From DATJLY01 sp035532935 (GTDB lineage: Bacteria > Pseudomonadota > Alphaproteobacteria > ATCC43930 > CGMCC-115725), in NCBI GenBank assembly GCA_035532935.1, contig DATKQE010000094.1, forward strand, positions 34,817-98,816: a DNA stretch of 64,000 nt, in the 5' to 3' direction. The notes beneath the pieces were generated by a model. That model had not been told where the DNA came from, did no database searches, and saw only the letters and a list, made by a program, of their open reading frames with translations. Numbering within the stretch: position 1 is the first letter of the stretch; each line of letters opens with the position of its first letter. Positions 39,140-50,488 of the stretch are shown here, in pieces. The translations under genes and the position numbers were made by a program.

Positions 39140-40046
39140 GTCTCCGGCCGCGCGCCACGTCGAGGCCTTTCTCGAAATGCTGTCGGCAGAGCGGGGCGCG
39201 GCACCGCTGACGCTGGCCGCCTATCGCAGCGACCTCGCCGACTTCGCACGTTTCCTCGGCGCCGCCCGCACCATCGCGGCGGCAACGCCGGCCGATCTCA
39301 GGCGCTATCTCGCCAGCCTCGCCACCGCGCGGCTCAAGCCGCGCACGGCGGCGCGGCGGCTGTCGGCGCTCCGCCAGTTCCACCGCTTTCTCATGCTCGA
39401 GGGGGTGCGCCGCGACGATCCCACCAGCGACCTCGACGCGCCGCGGCTCGGGCGGCCGCTGCCGAAAGTGCTGACGGCCGACGAGGCGGCGGCGCTCATC
39501 GCCGCGGCGCGCCAGTACGAGGGCGCCGCGGGCAAACGGCTGGTCGCGCTGGTCGAGCTGCTCTACGGCGCCGGCCTCAGGGTCTCGGAACTGGTGGGGC
39601 TGCCGCTCGCCGCGGTGCGGCGCGAGCCGCGCGTTCTGATCGTGCGCGGCAAGGGCGACAAGGAACGGCTCGTGCCGCTGGGCGTGCCCGCCCGCGCCGC
39701 GCTCGCCGATTATCTCGCGGTGCGTGCGGACTTTCTGCGGCCGCGCCAGGCGTCGCCGTTTCTCTTCCCCTCGCACGGCCGCGAGGGCCATCTGACGCGG
39801 CGGCGCTGTGGCCAACTGGTGAAGGAGCTGGCGGCGGCGGCTTGCATCGATCCCGATCGGTTGTCGCCGCACGTGCTGCGCCACGCCTTCGCCAGCCACC
39901 TCGTCGATGGCGGCGCCGATCTGCGCAGCGTGCAGGAGATGCTCGGCCATGCCGACATCGCGACGACGCAAATCTATACGCATGTCCAAAGCGAGCGCCT
40001 GCGCCGCGTGGTGACGGCGTATCATCCGCTGGCGCGCCGGAAATAG
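39123..40046 (+). CDS. xerD: Tyrosine recombinase XerD
   Basis: Site-specific recombinase that with XerC resolves chromosome dimers at dif. The 307-residue chain has the N-terminal SAM-like domain (HVEAFLEMLSAERGAAPLTL) and a complete catalytic set: Arg in GAGLRVSELVGL, Lys in VRGKGDKERLV, HVLRHAFASHL, and the nucleophile Tyr in TTQIYTHV. The start is uncertain: a TTG at 39123 with GAGG upstream, or ATG 39093. It overlaps the preceding gene. It is a core gene, not a phage integrase, judging by its neighbours. Confidence 0.92.
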   Translation: MTRASESPAARHVEAFLEMLSAERGAAPLTLAAYRSDLADFARFLGAARTIAAATPADLRRYLASLATARLKPRTAARRLSALRQFHRFLMLEGVRRDDPTSDLDAPRLGRPLPKVLTADEAAALIAAARQYEGAAGKRLVALVELLYGAGLRVSELVGLPLAAVRREPRVLIVRGKGDKERLVPLGVPARAALADYLAVRADFLRPRQASPFLFPSHGREGHLTRRRCGQLVKELAAAACIDPDRLSPHVLRHAFASHLVDGGADLRSVQEMLGHADIATTQIYTHVQSERLRRVVTAYHPLARRK

Positions 40047-40101
40047 CGGCATCGGGCGGCGACGGAACGGCAGCAAGGGGGCAGCAAGGGGATTGTCTGC
40101 G

Positions 40102-41055
40102 ATGCGTCATTTCCTCGATTTCGAGCGGCCCGTGGCCGAGCTCGAGAGCAAGATCGAAGAGCTGCGCCATATCGCCACCGGCGGCGACGTCAACATCGCC
40201 GACGAGGTCGGGCGGCTCGAGGCCAAGGCCAACCGCCTGCTGCATCAGACCTTTGCCAAGCTGTCGCCGTGGCAGAAGGTCCAGCTCGCGCGCCATCCCG
40301 ACCGTCCGCACGGCGGCGACTACCTCGCTGCGCTGCTGGACGATTTCACGCCGCTCGCGGGCGACCGCGCCTTCGCCGAGGACCGCGCCATCGTCGGCGG
40401 GCTGGGCCGCCTGCGCGGCGTCTCGGTGGTGGCGATCGCCCATGAGAAGGGCGCCGACACCGAGGCGCGGGTGCGGCACAATTTCGGCATGGCGCGGCCC
40501 GAGGGCTATCGCAAGGCGCGGCGGCTCATGTTGCTGGCCGAGCGCTTCCGCCTGCCGATCGTCACCTTCGTCGACACGGCGGGTGCCTATCCCGGCGTCG
40601 ACGCCGAGGAACGCGGGCAATCCGAGGCGATCGCGCGGGCGATCGAAGCCTGCCTCGCCCTCACCGTGCCGCTCGTCGCCACCATCATCGGCGAAGGCGG
40701 CTCGGGCGGGGCGATCGCACTTGCCGCCGGGAACACCGTGCTGATGCTCGAGAACGCAACCTATTCGGTGATCTCACCCGAAGGCTGCGCCTCGATCCTG
40801 TGGCGCGCGCCCGACAAGGCGGCGGAGGCGGCCGAGGCGCTGCGCCTCACGGCCCACGACCTCATGCGGCTCGGCGTCGTCGACCATATCGTGCCGGAGC
40901 CCTTGGGCGGTGCGCATCGCGACAAGGACGCGGCGATCGCCGCGACCGGCGAGGCGGTCTGGGCCGCGCTCGCGCCGCTCCTGGCGCTCGACGGCGCCGC
41001 GCTGCGCCGCGACCGGCGCGAAAAATTCCTGGCGATGGGAAATCGCACCGCCTGA
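40102..41055 (+). CDS. accA: Acetyl-CoA carboxylase carboxyltransferase subunit alpha
   Basis: With AccD it transfers the carboxyl group from biotin to acetyl-CoA, the first step of fatty acid synthesis. The 317-residue chain has the N-terminal helix (FLDFERPVAELESKIEELRH), the crotonase-fold core with TFVDTAGAYPGVDAEERGQ, and IGEGGSGGAIALAAGN for oxyanion stabilisation. AAGGGG precedes ATG 40102; an in-frame TTG nine bases upstream is less likely. It follows xerD as in many alphaproteobacteria. Confidence 0.97.
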   Translation: MRHFLDFERPVAELESKIEELRHIATGGDVNIADEVGRLEAKANRLLHQTFAKLSPWQKVQLARHPDRPHGGDYLAALLDDFTPLAGDRAFAEDRAIVGGLGRLRGVSVVAIAHEKGADTEARVRHNFGMARPEGYRKARRLMLLAERFRLPIVTFVDTAGAYPGVDAEERGQSEAIARAIEACLALTVPLVATIIGEGGSGGAIALAAGNTVLMLENATYSVISPEGCASILWRAPDKAAEAAEALRLTAHDLMRLGVVDHIVPEPLGGAHRDKDAAIAATGEAVWAALAPLLALDGAALRRDRREKFLAMGNRTA

Positions 41056-41095
41056 CCCCATATCTTCGCGCAACGATGGCGAGGCGAGGCATGTC

Positions 41096-41893
41096 ATGAC
41101 GCCGCAGGAACGCGATCTCATTCTGTCGCTGCTCGGCCGCTTGCAGCAATCGGCCAACCAACCCAAGGACCGCGAGGCCGAGGATCTCATCCGGCAGGGC
41201 ATCGCCACCCAACCCGATGCGCCGTATCTGCTGGTGCAGACGGTGCTGATCCAGGACATGGGGCTGTCGGACGCGCATCACCGCATCAAGGACCTGGAAC
41301 AACAGCTCGAGGCCGCGCGGCGAGCGCCCCAGCCGCAGCCGCAGCCGCAGCCGCAGCCGAGCAGCTTTCTCGCGGGCGCGCGCGGCAGCGTACCCGCGTC
41401 CGGCCCATGGGGCGCGCCGCCGGCGCCCGGTGGCCCGGTCTGGACGCAGTCGGCCGCGGCGCCGCCGGCCGCCGCGGCGCCGGCGCCGTCATCGCCCTGG
41501 GCCTCGCTCGCCACGCCGAGCGCGAGTTCGGGCTTCCTGCGCCAAGCGGCGTCGACCGCAGCCGGCGTCGCCGGCGGCGCCCTGCTGTTCGAGGGCATCC
41601 GGTCGATGTTCGGCCCGCATTACGGCGGCGGGTTCCTGTCGGGCATGTCGACCCAGCCCGGCCTCGGCGAGACCGTGATCAACAACTACTACGATGCGCC
41701 GGCATCGGGCGCACCCGACGTCAATCAGGCCGATGTCAACGGGAACAACGACTGGAACAACGATCCCGGCATGACCTCGGCGGATTTCGGCCCCGATCCG
41801 AGCGGCCAGGACGACGGGTCGAACCAGGACTTCTCCGACCAGCCGGATTTCGACTCCGGCCAGGACATGGGCGACGGATCGATCGACGTGTGA
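41096..41893 (+). CDS. DUF2076 domain protein
   Basis: A 265-residue protein of unknown role. The N-terminal 75 residues form the DUF2076 helical part (MTPQERDLILSLLGRLQ, then AEDLIRQGIATQPDAPYLLV). A low-complexity PQ repeat follows (residues 78-90, encoded by CAGCCG repeats), then an Ala/Pro linker, a Gly-rich segment with GGALLFEGIRSMFG and an acidic Asp/Asn tail that ends SIDV. There is no signal peptide. It is convergent with the response regulator gene. Confidence 0.85.
   Translation: MTPQERDLILSLLGRLQQSANQPKDREAEDLIRQGIATQPDAPYLLVQTVLIQDMGLSDAHHRIKDLEQQLEAARRAPQPQPQPQPQPSSFLAGARGSVPASGPWGAPPAPGGPVWTQSAAAPPAAAAPAPSSPWASLATPSASSGFLRQAASTAAGVAGGALLFEGIRSMFGPHYGGGFLSGMSTQPGLGETVINNYYDAPASGAPDVNQADVNGNNDWNNDPGMTSADFGPDPSGQDDGSNQDFSDQPDFDSGQDMGDGSIDV
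41330..41359 (+). repeat. CAGCCG tandem hexamer, five copies
   Basis: Five hexamers in a row (the last followed by AGC) inside the DUF2076 gene, encoding alternating Pro-Gln. Length variation here would keep the frame, so it is a natural slip-strand site in the linker. Confidence 0.7.
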
Positions 41894-41902
41894 CGGCCCG
41901 GG

Positions 41903-42571
41903 TCAGCCGGGCGGGCGCAGCGTGTAGCCGGCGCCCCGCACGGTGTGCAGCAAGGCGTGCTCGAAGCCTTTGTCGATCTTCTGGCGCAGCCGGCTCACAT
42001 GCACGTCGATGACGTTGGTCTGCGGATCGAAATGGTGATCCCAGACCTTTTCCAGCAGCATCGTCCTTGTGACGATGTGGCCCTCATGCCGCATCAGGTA
42101 TTCGAGCAGGCGAAACTCGCGCGGCAGCAGGTCGATGGTGCGTCCGGCCCGCGTCACGCAGCGTGCGATCAGGTCCATCTCGAGATCGGCGACCTTGAGC
42201 CGCGTCTCGGCGCTGACGCGCCGGGTGAGCGCTTCGAGCCGGGCCAGAAGCTCGGAGAACGCGAACGGCTTGGGCAGATAGTCGTCGCAGCCCGCGCGCA
42301 GCCCCACCACGCGGTCCTCGACATCGCCCAGCGCGCTCAGCACCAGCACCGGCGTCTGGTCCGATGCCGCCCGGAGCGCGGCGACGATGCTGAGGCCATC
42401 GATCTCGGGCAGCATGCGGTCGATGATCATGGCGTCGAAGCGCTCGCTGCGCGCGCGCTCGAGCCCGGACCGTCCCGCTTGGGCGAGATCGACGCGATGG
42501 CCGCTTTCAGTGAGGCCCTTGACGAGATAGGCCGCGGCCTCGCGATCGTCTTCGATGAGCAAAATGCGCAT
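41903..42571 (-). CDS. OmpR-family response regulator
   Basis: A 222-residue two-component regulator. The receiver domain has LLIEDDREAA, the phospho-acceptor Asp in IIDRMLPEIDG, VLVLSALGD and the Lys in DDYLPKPFAF. The C-terminal winged helix has LLPREFRLLEYLMRHEGHIV and VDVHVSRLRQKID-like NVIDVHVSRLRQKIDKG. It lies 53 nt after degP on the same strand, the arrangement in which a histidine kinase gene usually follows; here the next gene is convergent, so no cognate kinase is adjacent. Confidence 0.93.
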   Translation of the reverse strand: MRILLIEDDREAAAYLVKGLTESGHRVDLAQAGRSGLERARSERFDAMIIDRMLPEIDGLSIVAALRAASDQTPVLVLSALGDVEDRVVGLRAGCDDYLPKPFAFSELLARLEALTRRVSAETRLKVADLEMDLIARCVTRAGRTIDLLPREFRLLEYLMRHEGHIVTRTMLLEKVWDHHFDPQTNVIDVHVSRLRQKIDKGFEHALLHTVRGAGYTLRPPG

Positions 42572-42624
42572 CGCCAGCTCCGCAATCGGGGCGGGAGGGA
42601 CTGGCCGGTCCCTCCCGCGCCGGC

Positions 42625-44193
42625 TCAACCCTTGTTGTTGGCGCCGAGCGAGAGCGCGACGAACTGGTTCACGCCTTGGCGATTGATCAGGAACAGCAGG
42701 TTCTTGCTGCTGCCCTTGCGGGCCGCCTCGAGCTTGGCGATCGCCTCCTTCGGCGAGTTGACCGGTTCCTGGTTGATCGCCTGAATCACGTCGCCGGGGA
42801 CGATGCCGCGTTCGGCCAACGGGCTGGAATTGGACACGCCCTCGACCACCACGCCGTTCACATGTTCGGGCACGTGCAGCGCGCGCCGCAGCTCCGGCGT
42901 CAACGGCGCGAGCCGCAGGCCCAGGGCGCTCGCCGATTGCGGCTGAACCGGATGCGCGGGCTCATTGCTCGCCATCTGCCCGAGATTGGCCGGCATTTCG
43001 GCGATGACCGGTTGCAACGTCATCTCGTGGCCGTCGCGCCAGACCGTCAACTTGGGATTGGCGCCGACCTTCGTCTCGGCCACTGCGAGCGGCAGGTCGC
43101 GCATCTTGGCGAGGTGGTGGCCCTCATAGGTCAGGATCACGTCGCCCTGCTTGATCCCGACCTTGGCGGCGGGGCTGCCCGTGGTCACGTCGGCCACCAG
43201 CGCGCCTTCGGGCTTGGCGAGGCCCAGGCTCTTGGCGAGATCGGGCGTCACCGTCTGGATCTGCACGCCGAGCCAGCCGCGCTCGACCTTGCCGTGCTCG
43301 CGCAATTGTTCGATCACCGGCTTCGCCAGGCTCGAGGGAATGGCGAAGCCGATCCCGACCGAACCGCCATTGGGCGAATAGATCGCGGTGTTGATGCCGA
43401 TCACCTGGCCCTCGAGGTTGAAGGTCGGCCCGCCCGAATTGCCGCGGTTGATCGAGGCGTCGATCTGCAGGAAGTCGTCATAGGGCCCGGCATGAATGTC
43501 GCGGCCGCGCGCCGAGATGATGCCCGAACTCACCGTGCCGCCGAGCCCGAACGGATTGCCGACCGCCAGCACCCAGTCGCCGACCTGCACGGCATTGCTG
43601 TCGCCCCAGGAGACGTAAGGCAGCGGATGACCGGCCGCGATCTTGAGCAGCGCGAGATCGATCTTGGGATCGCGGCCGACGACCTTGGCAGGAAACTTGC
43701 TGCCGTCCTGGAAGATCACCGTCACCTTGTCGGCGTCTTGCACGACATGGTTGTTGGTCACGATGTACCCGCTCGGATCGATGATGAAGCCCGAGCCCAG
43801 CGCCATGCGTTCAGGCCGCGGCTCGACCGGCCCGGTGCCGTTTTGACCTTGCTGCTGATTGAAGAAGCGGCGCAGGAATTGGTCGAAGGGCGAGTTCTGG
43901 AGTCCCGGGGGCTCCATCTGGTTCTGACCCTGGTCGTTGCCCTCATTCGCCTCGGGGCCCTCGGCCGCGTCCGGCTTCATGGTGACGGAAACGTTGACCA
44001 CCGCCGGGAAGACCTTCTTCACCAGCGGCGCCAGCGTCGGCAGCTGAACGATGGCGGAAGTGCCGGGCGCGGCCGTCTCGGCGAGCGCCAACGGCGCCAG
44101 CGCGACAGCGAGCCCGAAACCGGCAGCGAGGACCCCGACGCGGATGCCCGCGAACGCGTTCGACCGGCGTGGCGGCAGGAGCAGGGAAGACAT
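42625..44193 (-). CDS. degP: Periplasmic serine protease DegP/HtrA (Do family)
   Basis: A 522-residue periplasmic protease and chaperone for misfolded envelope proteins. Signal peptide 1-38 (GIRVGVLAAGFGLAVALAPL). Catalytic triad: His in TNNHVV, Asp in DPKIDLALLKI, Ser in RGNSGGP. Two PDZ domains follow (GWLGVQIQTVTPDLAKSLGL; LGLRLAPLTPELRRALHV). A Gln/Asn-rich loop with EGNDQGQNQ lies before the protease core. AAGAGG precedes the ATG at 44193. It heads a unit with the OmpR-type regulator. Confidence 0.95.
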   Translation of the reverse strand: MSSLLLPPRRSNAFAGIRVGVLAAGFGLAVALAPLALAETAAPGTSAIVQLPTLAPLVKKVFPAVVNVSVTMKPDAAEGPEANEGNDQGQNQMEPPGLQNSPFDQFLRRFFNQQQGQNGTGPVEPRPERMALGSGFIIDPSGYIVTNNHVVQDADKVTVIFQDGSKFPAKVVGRDPKIDLALLKIAAGHPLPYVSWGDSNAVQVGDWVLAVGNPFGLGGTVSSGIISARGRDIHAGPYDDFLQIDASINRGNSGGPTFNLEGQVIGINTAIYSPNGGSVGIGFAIPSSLAKPVIEQLREHGKVERGWLGVQIQTVTPDLAKSLGLAKPEGALVADVTTGSPAAKVGIKQGDVILTYEGHHLAKMRDLPLAVAETKVGANPKLTVWRDGHEMTLQPVIAEMPANLGQMASNEPAHPVQPQSASALGLRLAPLTPELRRALHVPEHVNGVVVEGVSNSSPLAERGIVPGDVIQAINQEPVNSPKEAIAKLEAARKGSSKNLLFLINRQGVNQFVALSLGANNKG

Positions 44194-44409
44194 CGTGTGA
44201 CCTCTTGGCAAAGGGGAAATTCCTTGTTTCGGCATCGTACCGCGCGCCGGATCGAAAGCGGCCCGACGCGCCAGCATCGAGGAACGCGCCTTACGCAGTA
44301 CCTTCCTCGAAATTAAATATCTGTAATCTTCGTCACGATTCCAGCCCGTCTCGAACGTTTCCGCCGGAATCCTGCCGCGCGCGACCGCGGCGCCGATGGC
44401 GGGACGGGT

Positions 44410-47094
<2,685 letters not shown>

Positions 47095-47145
47095 CAAGAC
47101 CTCGGGGTGGAAGGGTTGGGCGGGTGTGGTCGCTGCGACGACAGC

Positions 47146-47173
47146 ATGACAGATAAGGAATGACAGATAAGGA
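47146..47173 (+). repeat. 14 bp tandem duplication between secA and ppiC-like gene
   Basis: ATGACAGATAAGGA occurs twice head to tail in the divergent promoter region. Each copy resembles a start codon followed by a ribosome-site-like AAGGA; no role is established. Confidence 0.6.
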
Positions 47174-47321
47174 GATCGCCCCCCACTGTCAATTCACGTC
47201 AATGCCGCGGCGGCTCATTTCGCGCGTCCCGCGACGCTTCGGCGCTTGTTCGCCAAGGCTCGATATGCTTTATCAACTCCTTCGGCATAGCTTATCCGGC
47301 CGCCCTCGCAAGGAACCCTCC

Positions 47322-48356
47322 ATGTTTCTTCGCTGTATGATCGTCGCCCTCCTGCTACTCGGGGTTGGCGCGCTGCCGGCCGAGGCGAAAGACCTCAAGC
47401 ACGAATCGACCGCCGCGCACAAGAAGGAAGCCGCGGCCAAGCACGAGGCCGCGCCTGCCGACGACCCGGTGGTGGCGCGCGTCAACGGCACTGCGATCCA
47501 CCGCTCCGACGTCTTGGCCCTGAAGGCGACGCTGCCGCCGCAAGCCCAGCAGCAGCCGTTCGACCAGCTCTACCCCCGGCTCGTCAACCAATTGGTCGCC
47601 ATGACGCTGGTGGACCAGCAGGCGCGCAAGGCCAGGCTCAATGACGAGCCGAACGTCAAGAGGGCGATCGCGCTTTCCGACGCGCAGATCCTTCAGGATG
47701 CCTATTTCGACGGCATCATGAAAAAAGAGATCACCCAGGCGAAGCTTCGGGCGCGCTATGCGGAATATCTCAAAACGGCCCCTTCGGTTGAAGAGGTGCA
47801 TGCGCGCCATATCCTCGTTCCGACCGAGGCCGAGGCCAAGGAGATCATCCAGGAACTGAAGAAGGGTGCCGATTTCGCCACTCTCGCCAGGGAAAAGACC
47901 ACCGATCCGGCCGGCAAGACCACCGGCGGCGATCTCGGCTATTTCACCGAGAACGAGATGGTGCCCGCTTTCGCCAAGGCCGCCTTCGCGCTCAAGAAGG
48001 GCCAGTTCAGCCAGACGCCGGTCAAGACCCAGTTCGGCTGGCACGTCATCAAGGTGGAGGACCGGCGCAAGGGCAAGGCGGCAAGCTACGAGGAGATCGC
48101 GCCGCAACTGGCCCGGCAGATGGCCCAGCAAATCTATGGGGAAAAGGTCAAGACGCTCGCCGCGGCGTCCAAGATCGAAATCTTCAACGCCGACGGCAGC
48201 CCGCGCACCCCTGCGGCGCCGGCGGCAGCGGCCCATCCTCCCGCCGGCCCGGTGGTGCCGCAGCTCATCCCGACCGGGAACGGTGCCGGGGGCGCGTCGC
48301 CGGCGCCGGGCGGTCCTCCGGTCCTGGCGCCGGGGACCGAGGGACTCAGCAAATAG
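47322..48356 (+). CDS. Periplasmic peptidyl-prolyl isomerase (PpiC/SurA-like parvulin)
   Basis: A 344-residue exported foldase. Signal peptide 1-22 (IVALLLLGVGALPAEA). A SurA-N-like helical region follows (VARVNGTAIHRSDVLAL; LYPRLVNQLVAMTLVDQQAR). The parvulin domain begins at VHARHILVPTEAEAKEII and includes GDLGYFTENEMVPAFAKAAF and TQFGWHVIKVED. The C-terminal 60 residues are Pro/Ala/Gly-rich. AAGGAACCCTCC precedes the ATG. It is encoded divergently from secA, and both serve protein export. Confidence 0.92.
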   Translation: MFLRCMIVALLLLGVGALPAEAKDLKHESTAAHKKEAAAKHEAAPADDPVVARVNGTAIHRSDVLALKATLPPQAQQQPFDQLYPRLVNQLVAMTLVDQQARKARLNDEPNVKRAIALSDAQILQDAYFDGIMKKEITQAKLRARYAEYLKTAPSVEEVHARHILVPTEAEAKEIIQELKKGADFATLAREKTTDPAGKTTGGDLGYFTENEMVPAFAKAAFALKKGQFSQTPVKTQFGWHVIKVEDRRKGKAASYEEIAPQLARQMAQQIYGEKVKTLAAASKIEIFNADGSPRTPAAPAAAAHPPAGPVVPQLIPTGNGAGGASPAPGGPPVLAPGTEGLSK

Positions 48357-48372
48357 CCGCAGGCAGCGAGGG

Positions 48373-49605
48373 ATGGCCGGCGCGGTCTCGCCGCTCGCAC
48401 CCGAGCGCTTTCCCGATCTGCCGCCGATCGCCGGGGTAAGGCTCGGGGCGGAGCGCTGCGGCATCCGCTACCGCGACCGGCGCGACCTCATGCTGGCGAC
48501 GCTCGTGCCGGGCACGGCGGTCGCCGGCGTGTTCACCCGCTCGCTCACCCCGGGAGCGCCGGTCGATTGGTGCCGCCGTGCCCTGCCCCATGCCACGGCC
48601 CGGGCCATCATCGTCAATTCGGGCAATGCCAACGTCTTCACCGGACGCGCCGGGCAAGACGCGGTCGCGGCGACGGCAGCGGCGGCGGCACGGATCATCG
48701 GCTGCGATCCGCACGAGGTTTACGTCGCCTCGACCGGGGTCATCGGCGAGACGCTGCCGGTGGCGAAGATCCTCGCGGCGCTTCCGGCGGCCCATGCCGG
48801 CGCGAGCGCTGACGGCTGGGGCACCGCGGTCGAAGCGATCATGACCACCGACACCTTTCCCAAGGGGGCGACCTGCCGGGCCACGATCGGCGGGACCAGC
48901 GTCACCATCAACGGGATCGCCAAGGGTTCCGGCATGATCGCGCCGGACATGGCGACGATGCTGGCCTTCGTCTTCACCGACGCCACTCTCCCGGCGCCGT
49001 TGCTGCAGGCGCTGCTCGGAGCGGCGAACGCCCGCTCGTTCAACTGCATCACCGTGGACGGCGACACCTCGACCAGCGACACCGCGCTGCTGGTCGCGAC
49101 CGGACAGGCGCGTCATCCGGCACCCGCCGCCGCCGCCGATCCCCTGCTCAAGGATTTCCGCCGCGCGCTCGAGACGGTGATGACCGACCTCGCGCAGCAG
49201 ATCGTGCGCGACGGCGAGGGCGCGGAGAAATTCGTCACGATTACCGTCACGGGCGCACGCTCGGCTCGGGCGGCGCGGCGCATCGGGCTCGCGATCGGCA
49301 ACTCGCCGCTGGTCAAGACCGCGCTGGCCGCAGGCGACGCCAATTGGGGCCGGATCGTGATGGCGGTCGGCAAATCCGGCGAGGAAGCCGACCGCGACCG
49401 GCTGGCGATCACGGTCGGCGGGACCAGGATCGCCGCCAATGGCGGCCCGGTGCCGGGCTATGACGAGGGGCCGGTCGCCAGCCACATGGCCGGGCGCGAC
49501 ATCGCCATCGCCATCGATCTGGGGTTGGGGCATGGTCGAGCGACGGTGTGGACCTGCGACCTGACCCACCGCTATATCGACATCAATGGCAGCTACCGGA
49601 GCTGA
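48373..49605 (+). CDS. argJ: Bifunctional ornithine acetyltransferase/N-acetylglutamate synthase
   Basis: Recycles the acetyl group in arginine synthesis and can make N-acetylglutamate. The 410-residue proprotein has the self-cleavage site GSGMIAPDMATMLAF, where the Thr becomes the nucleophile of the beta chain. Other marks are NSGNANVFTG, STGVIGETLP, TTDTFPKGA and DGDTSTSDT. Overlap of 20 nt with the mutT start puts the two in one operon, as in many alphaproteobacteria. Confidence 0.97.
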   Translation: MAGAVSPLAPERFPDLPPIAGVRLGAERCGIRYRDRRDLMLATLVPGTAVAGVFTRSLTPGAPVDWCRRALPHATARAIIVNSGNANVFTGRAGQDAVAATAAAAARIIGCDPHEVYVASTGVIGETLPVAKILAALPAAHAGASADGWGTAVEAIMTTDTFPKGATCRATIGGTSVTINGIAKGSGMIAPDMATMLAFVFTDATLPAPLLQALLGAANARSFNCITVDGDTSTSDTALLVATGQARHPAPAAAADPLLKDFRRALETVMTDLAQQIVRDGEGAEKFVTITVTGARSARAARRIGLAIGNSPLVKTALAAGDANWGRIVMAVGKSGEEADRDRLAITVGGTRIAANGGPVPGYDEGPVASHMAGRDIAIAIDLGLGHGRATVWTCDLTHRYIDINGSYRS

Positions 49606-49999
49606 GCCGCTGACCGTGGTCGCGGTCGCGCTCGTCGACGGCGACGGCCGCGTGCTCCTGGCGCGCCGGCCCGAGGGCAAGCCCATGGCCGGGCTGTGGG
49701 AATTTCCCGGCGGCAAGCTCCAGCCCGGCGAGACGCCCGAGGCGGCACTCGTTCGCGAGCTGAAGGAAGAACTCGACATCGACGTCTCGGCGTCATGCCT
49801 GGCGCCGCTGACTTTCGCCTCGCACGCCTATGAGGGATTCCACCTCGTCCTGCTGCTCTATGTGTGCCGGCGCTGGCAGGGCATGGTCACGGCGCGCGAA
49901 GGCCAGGCGCTCGCCTGGGTGCGGGCGCAGCGTCTCGACGACTACGCGATGCCGCCCGCCGACAAGCCGCTCGTCGCCACCCTGCGAGGGCTGCTGTAA
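49586..49999 (+). CDS. mutT: 8-oxo-dGTP diphosphatase MutT (nudix)
   Basis: Removes oxidised dGTP from the nucleotide pool and limits A-to-C mutations. The 137-residue chain opens with TVVAVALVDGDGRVLLARRP and contains an intact nudix box, GGKLQPGETPEAALVRELKE followed by ELDI. Length is usual for MutT. The ATG lies inside the end of argJ. Confidence 0.93.
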   Translation: MAATGAEPLTVVAVALVDGDGRVLLARRPEGKPMAGLWEFPGGKLQPGETPEAALVRELKEELDIDVSASCLAPLTFASHAYEGFHLVLLLYVCRRWQGMVTAREGQALAWVRAQRLDDYAMPPADKPLVATLRGLL

Positions 50000-50018
50000 C
50001 CGCGGGCCGATCGATGCC

Positions 50019-50429
50019 TCAGCGACTGATGGTCTTCAACCCGGCGTTCAGTTCGTCGAAGGTGAAAGAGCCGTGGTGCTTCACGTCGATGTCCTCGAAA
50101 TGGATCGCATCGATGAGGTCGAGCCCGGTGAGATAGCCCTTGTGGCCTTGATCGGCCTTGTCGAAGAAGGCGCGCGACAGGCCGGTATCCTCATAGCGCA
50201 GCCGCGTCTCGTCCGGATTCTTGCGCTCCCGGAAGAAGAACGCGTCCATCTTGTTGGCTTCGAATTCGAGCTTCGTCACCTTGCCGTCATGATTGCCGTC
50301 GAGAATATTGAAGATCTCGTGCGCCTGCTGGTCGGTATAGGCGCGCGCCGCAGGCGCCGCAAAGGCCAGCACGCCAACGGCCAGCACGATCGCGCACAAC
50401 CTTGCCGTCCAGCCCGGAAGCCCCGTCAT
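50019..50429 (-). CDS. Secreted EF-hand calcium-binding protein
   Basis: A 136-residue exported protein with signal peptide 1-30 (LCAIVLAVGVLAFAAPAARA). Three EF-hand-like loops are visible: DGNHDGKVTKLEFE (canonical), DQGHKGYLTGLDLI and DVKHHGSFTFDEL, the last two with weak ligand positions. It presumably binds calcium in the periplasm; its role is unknown. It is convergent with mutT and downstream of dcd on the minus strand. Confidence 0.85.
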   Translation of the reverse strand: MTGLPGWTARLCAIVLAVGVLAFAAPAARAYTDQQAHEIFNILDGNHDGKVTKLEFEANKMDAFFFRERKNPDETRLRYEDTGLSRAFFDKADQGHKGYLTGLDLIDAIHFEDIDVKHHGSFTFDELNAGLKTISR

Positions 50430-50488
50430 TCGCCGTCTCCTATGCGGATCGGCGCCCTATAGCACGGCCGGCGCCGCCCGTCCCGCGC

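Noticed and set aside
39123..40046. XerD as the integrase of the 17 kb island
   Set aside because: It lies about 19 kb outside the repeat-bounded block, in a conserved core neighbourhood, and has the features of the housekeeping dimer-resolution enzyme.
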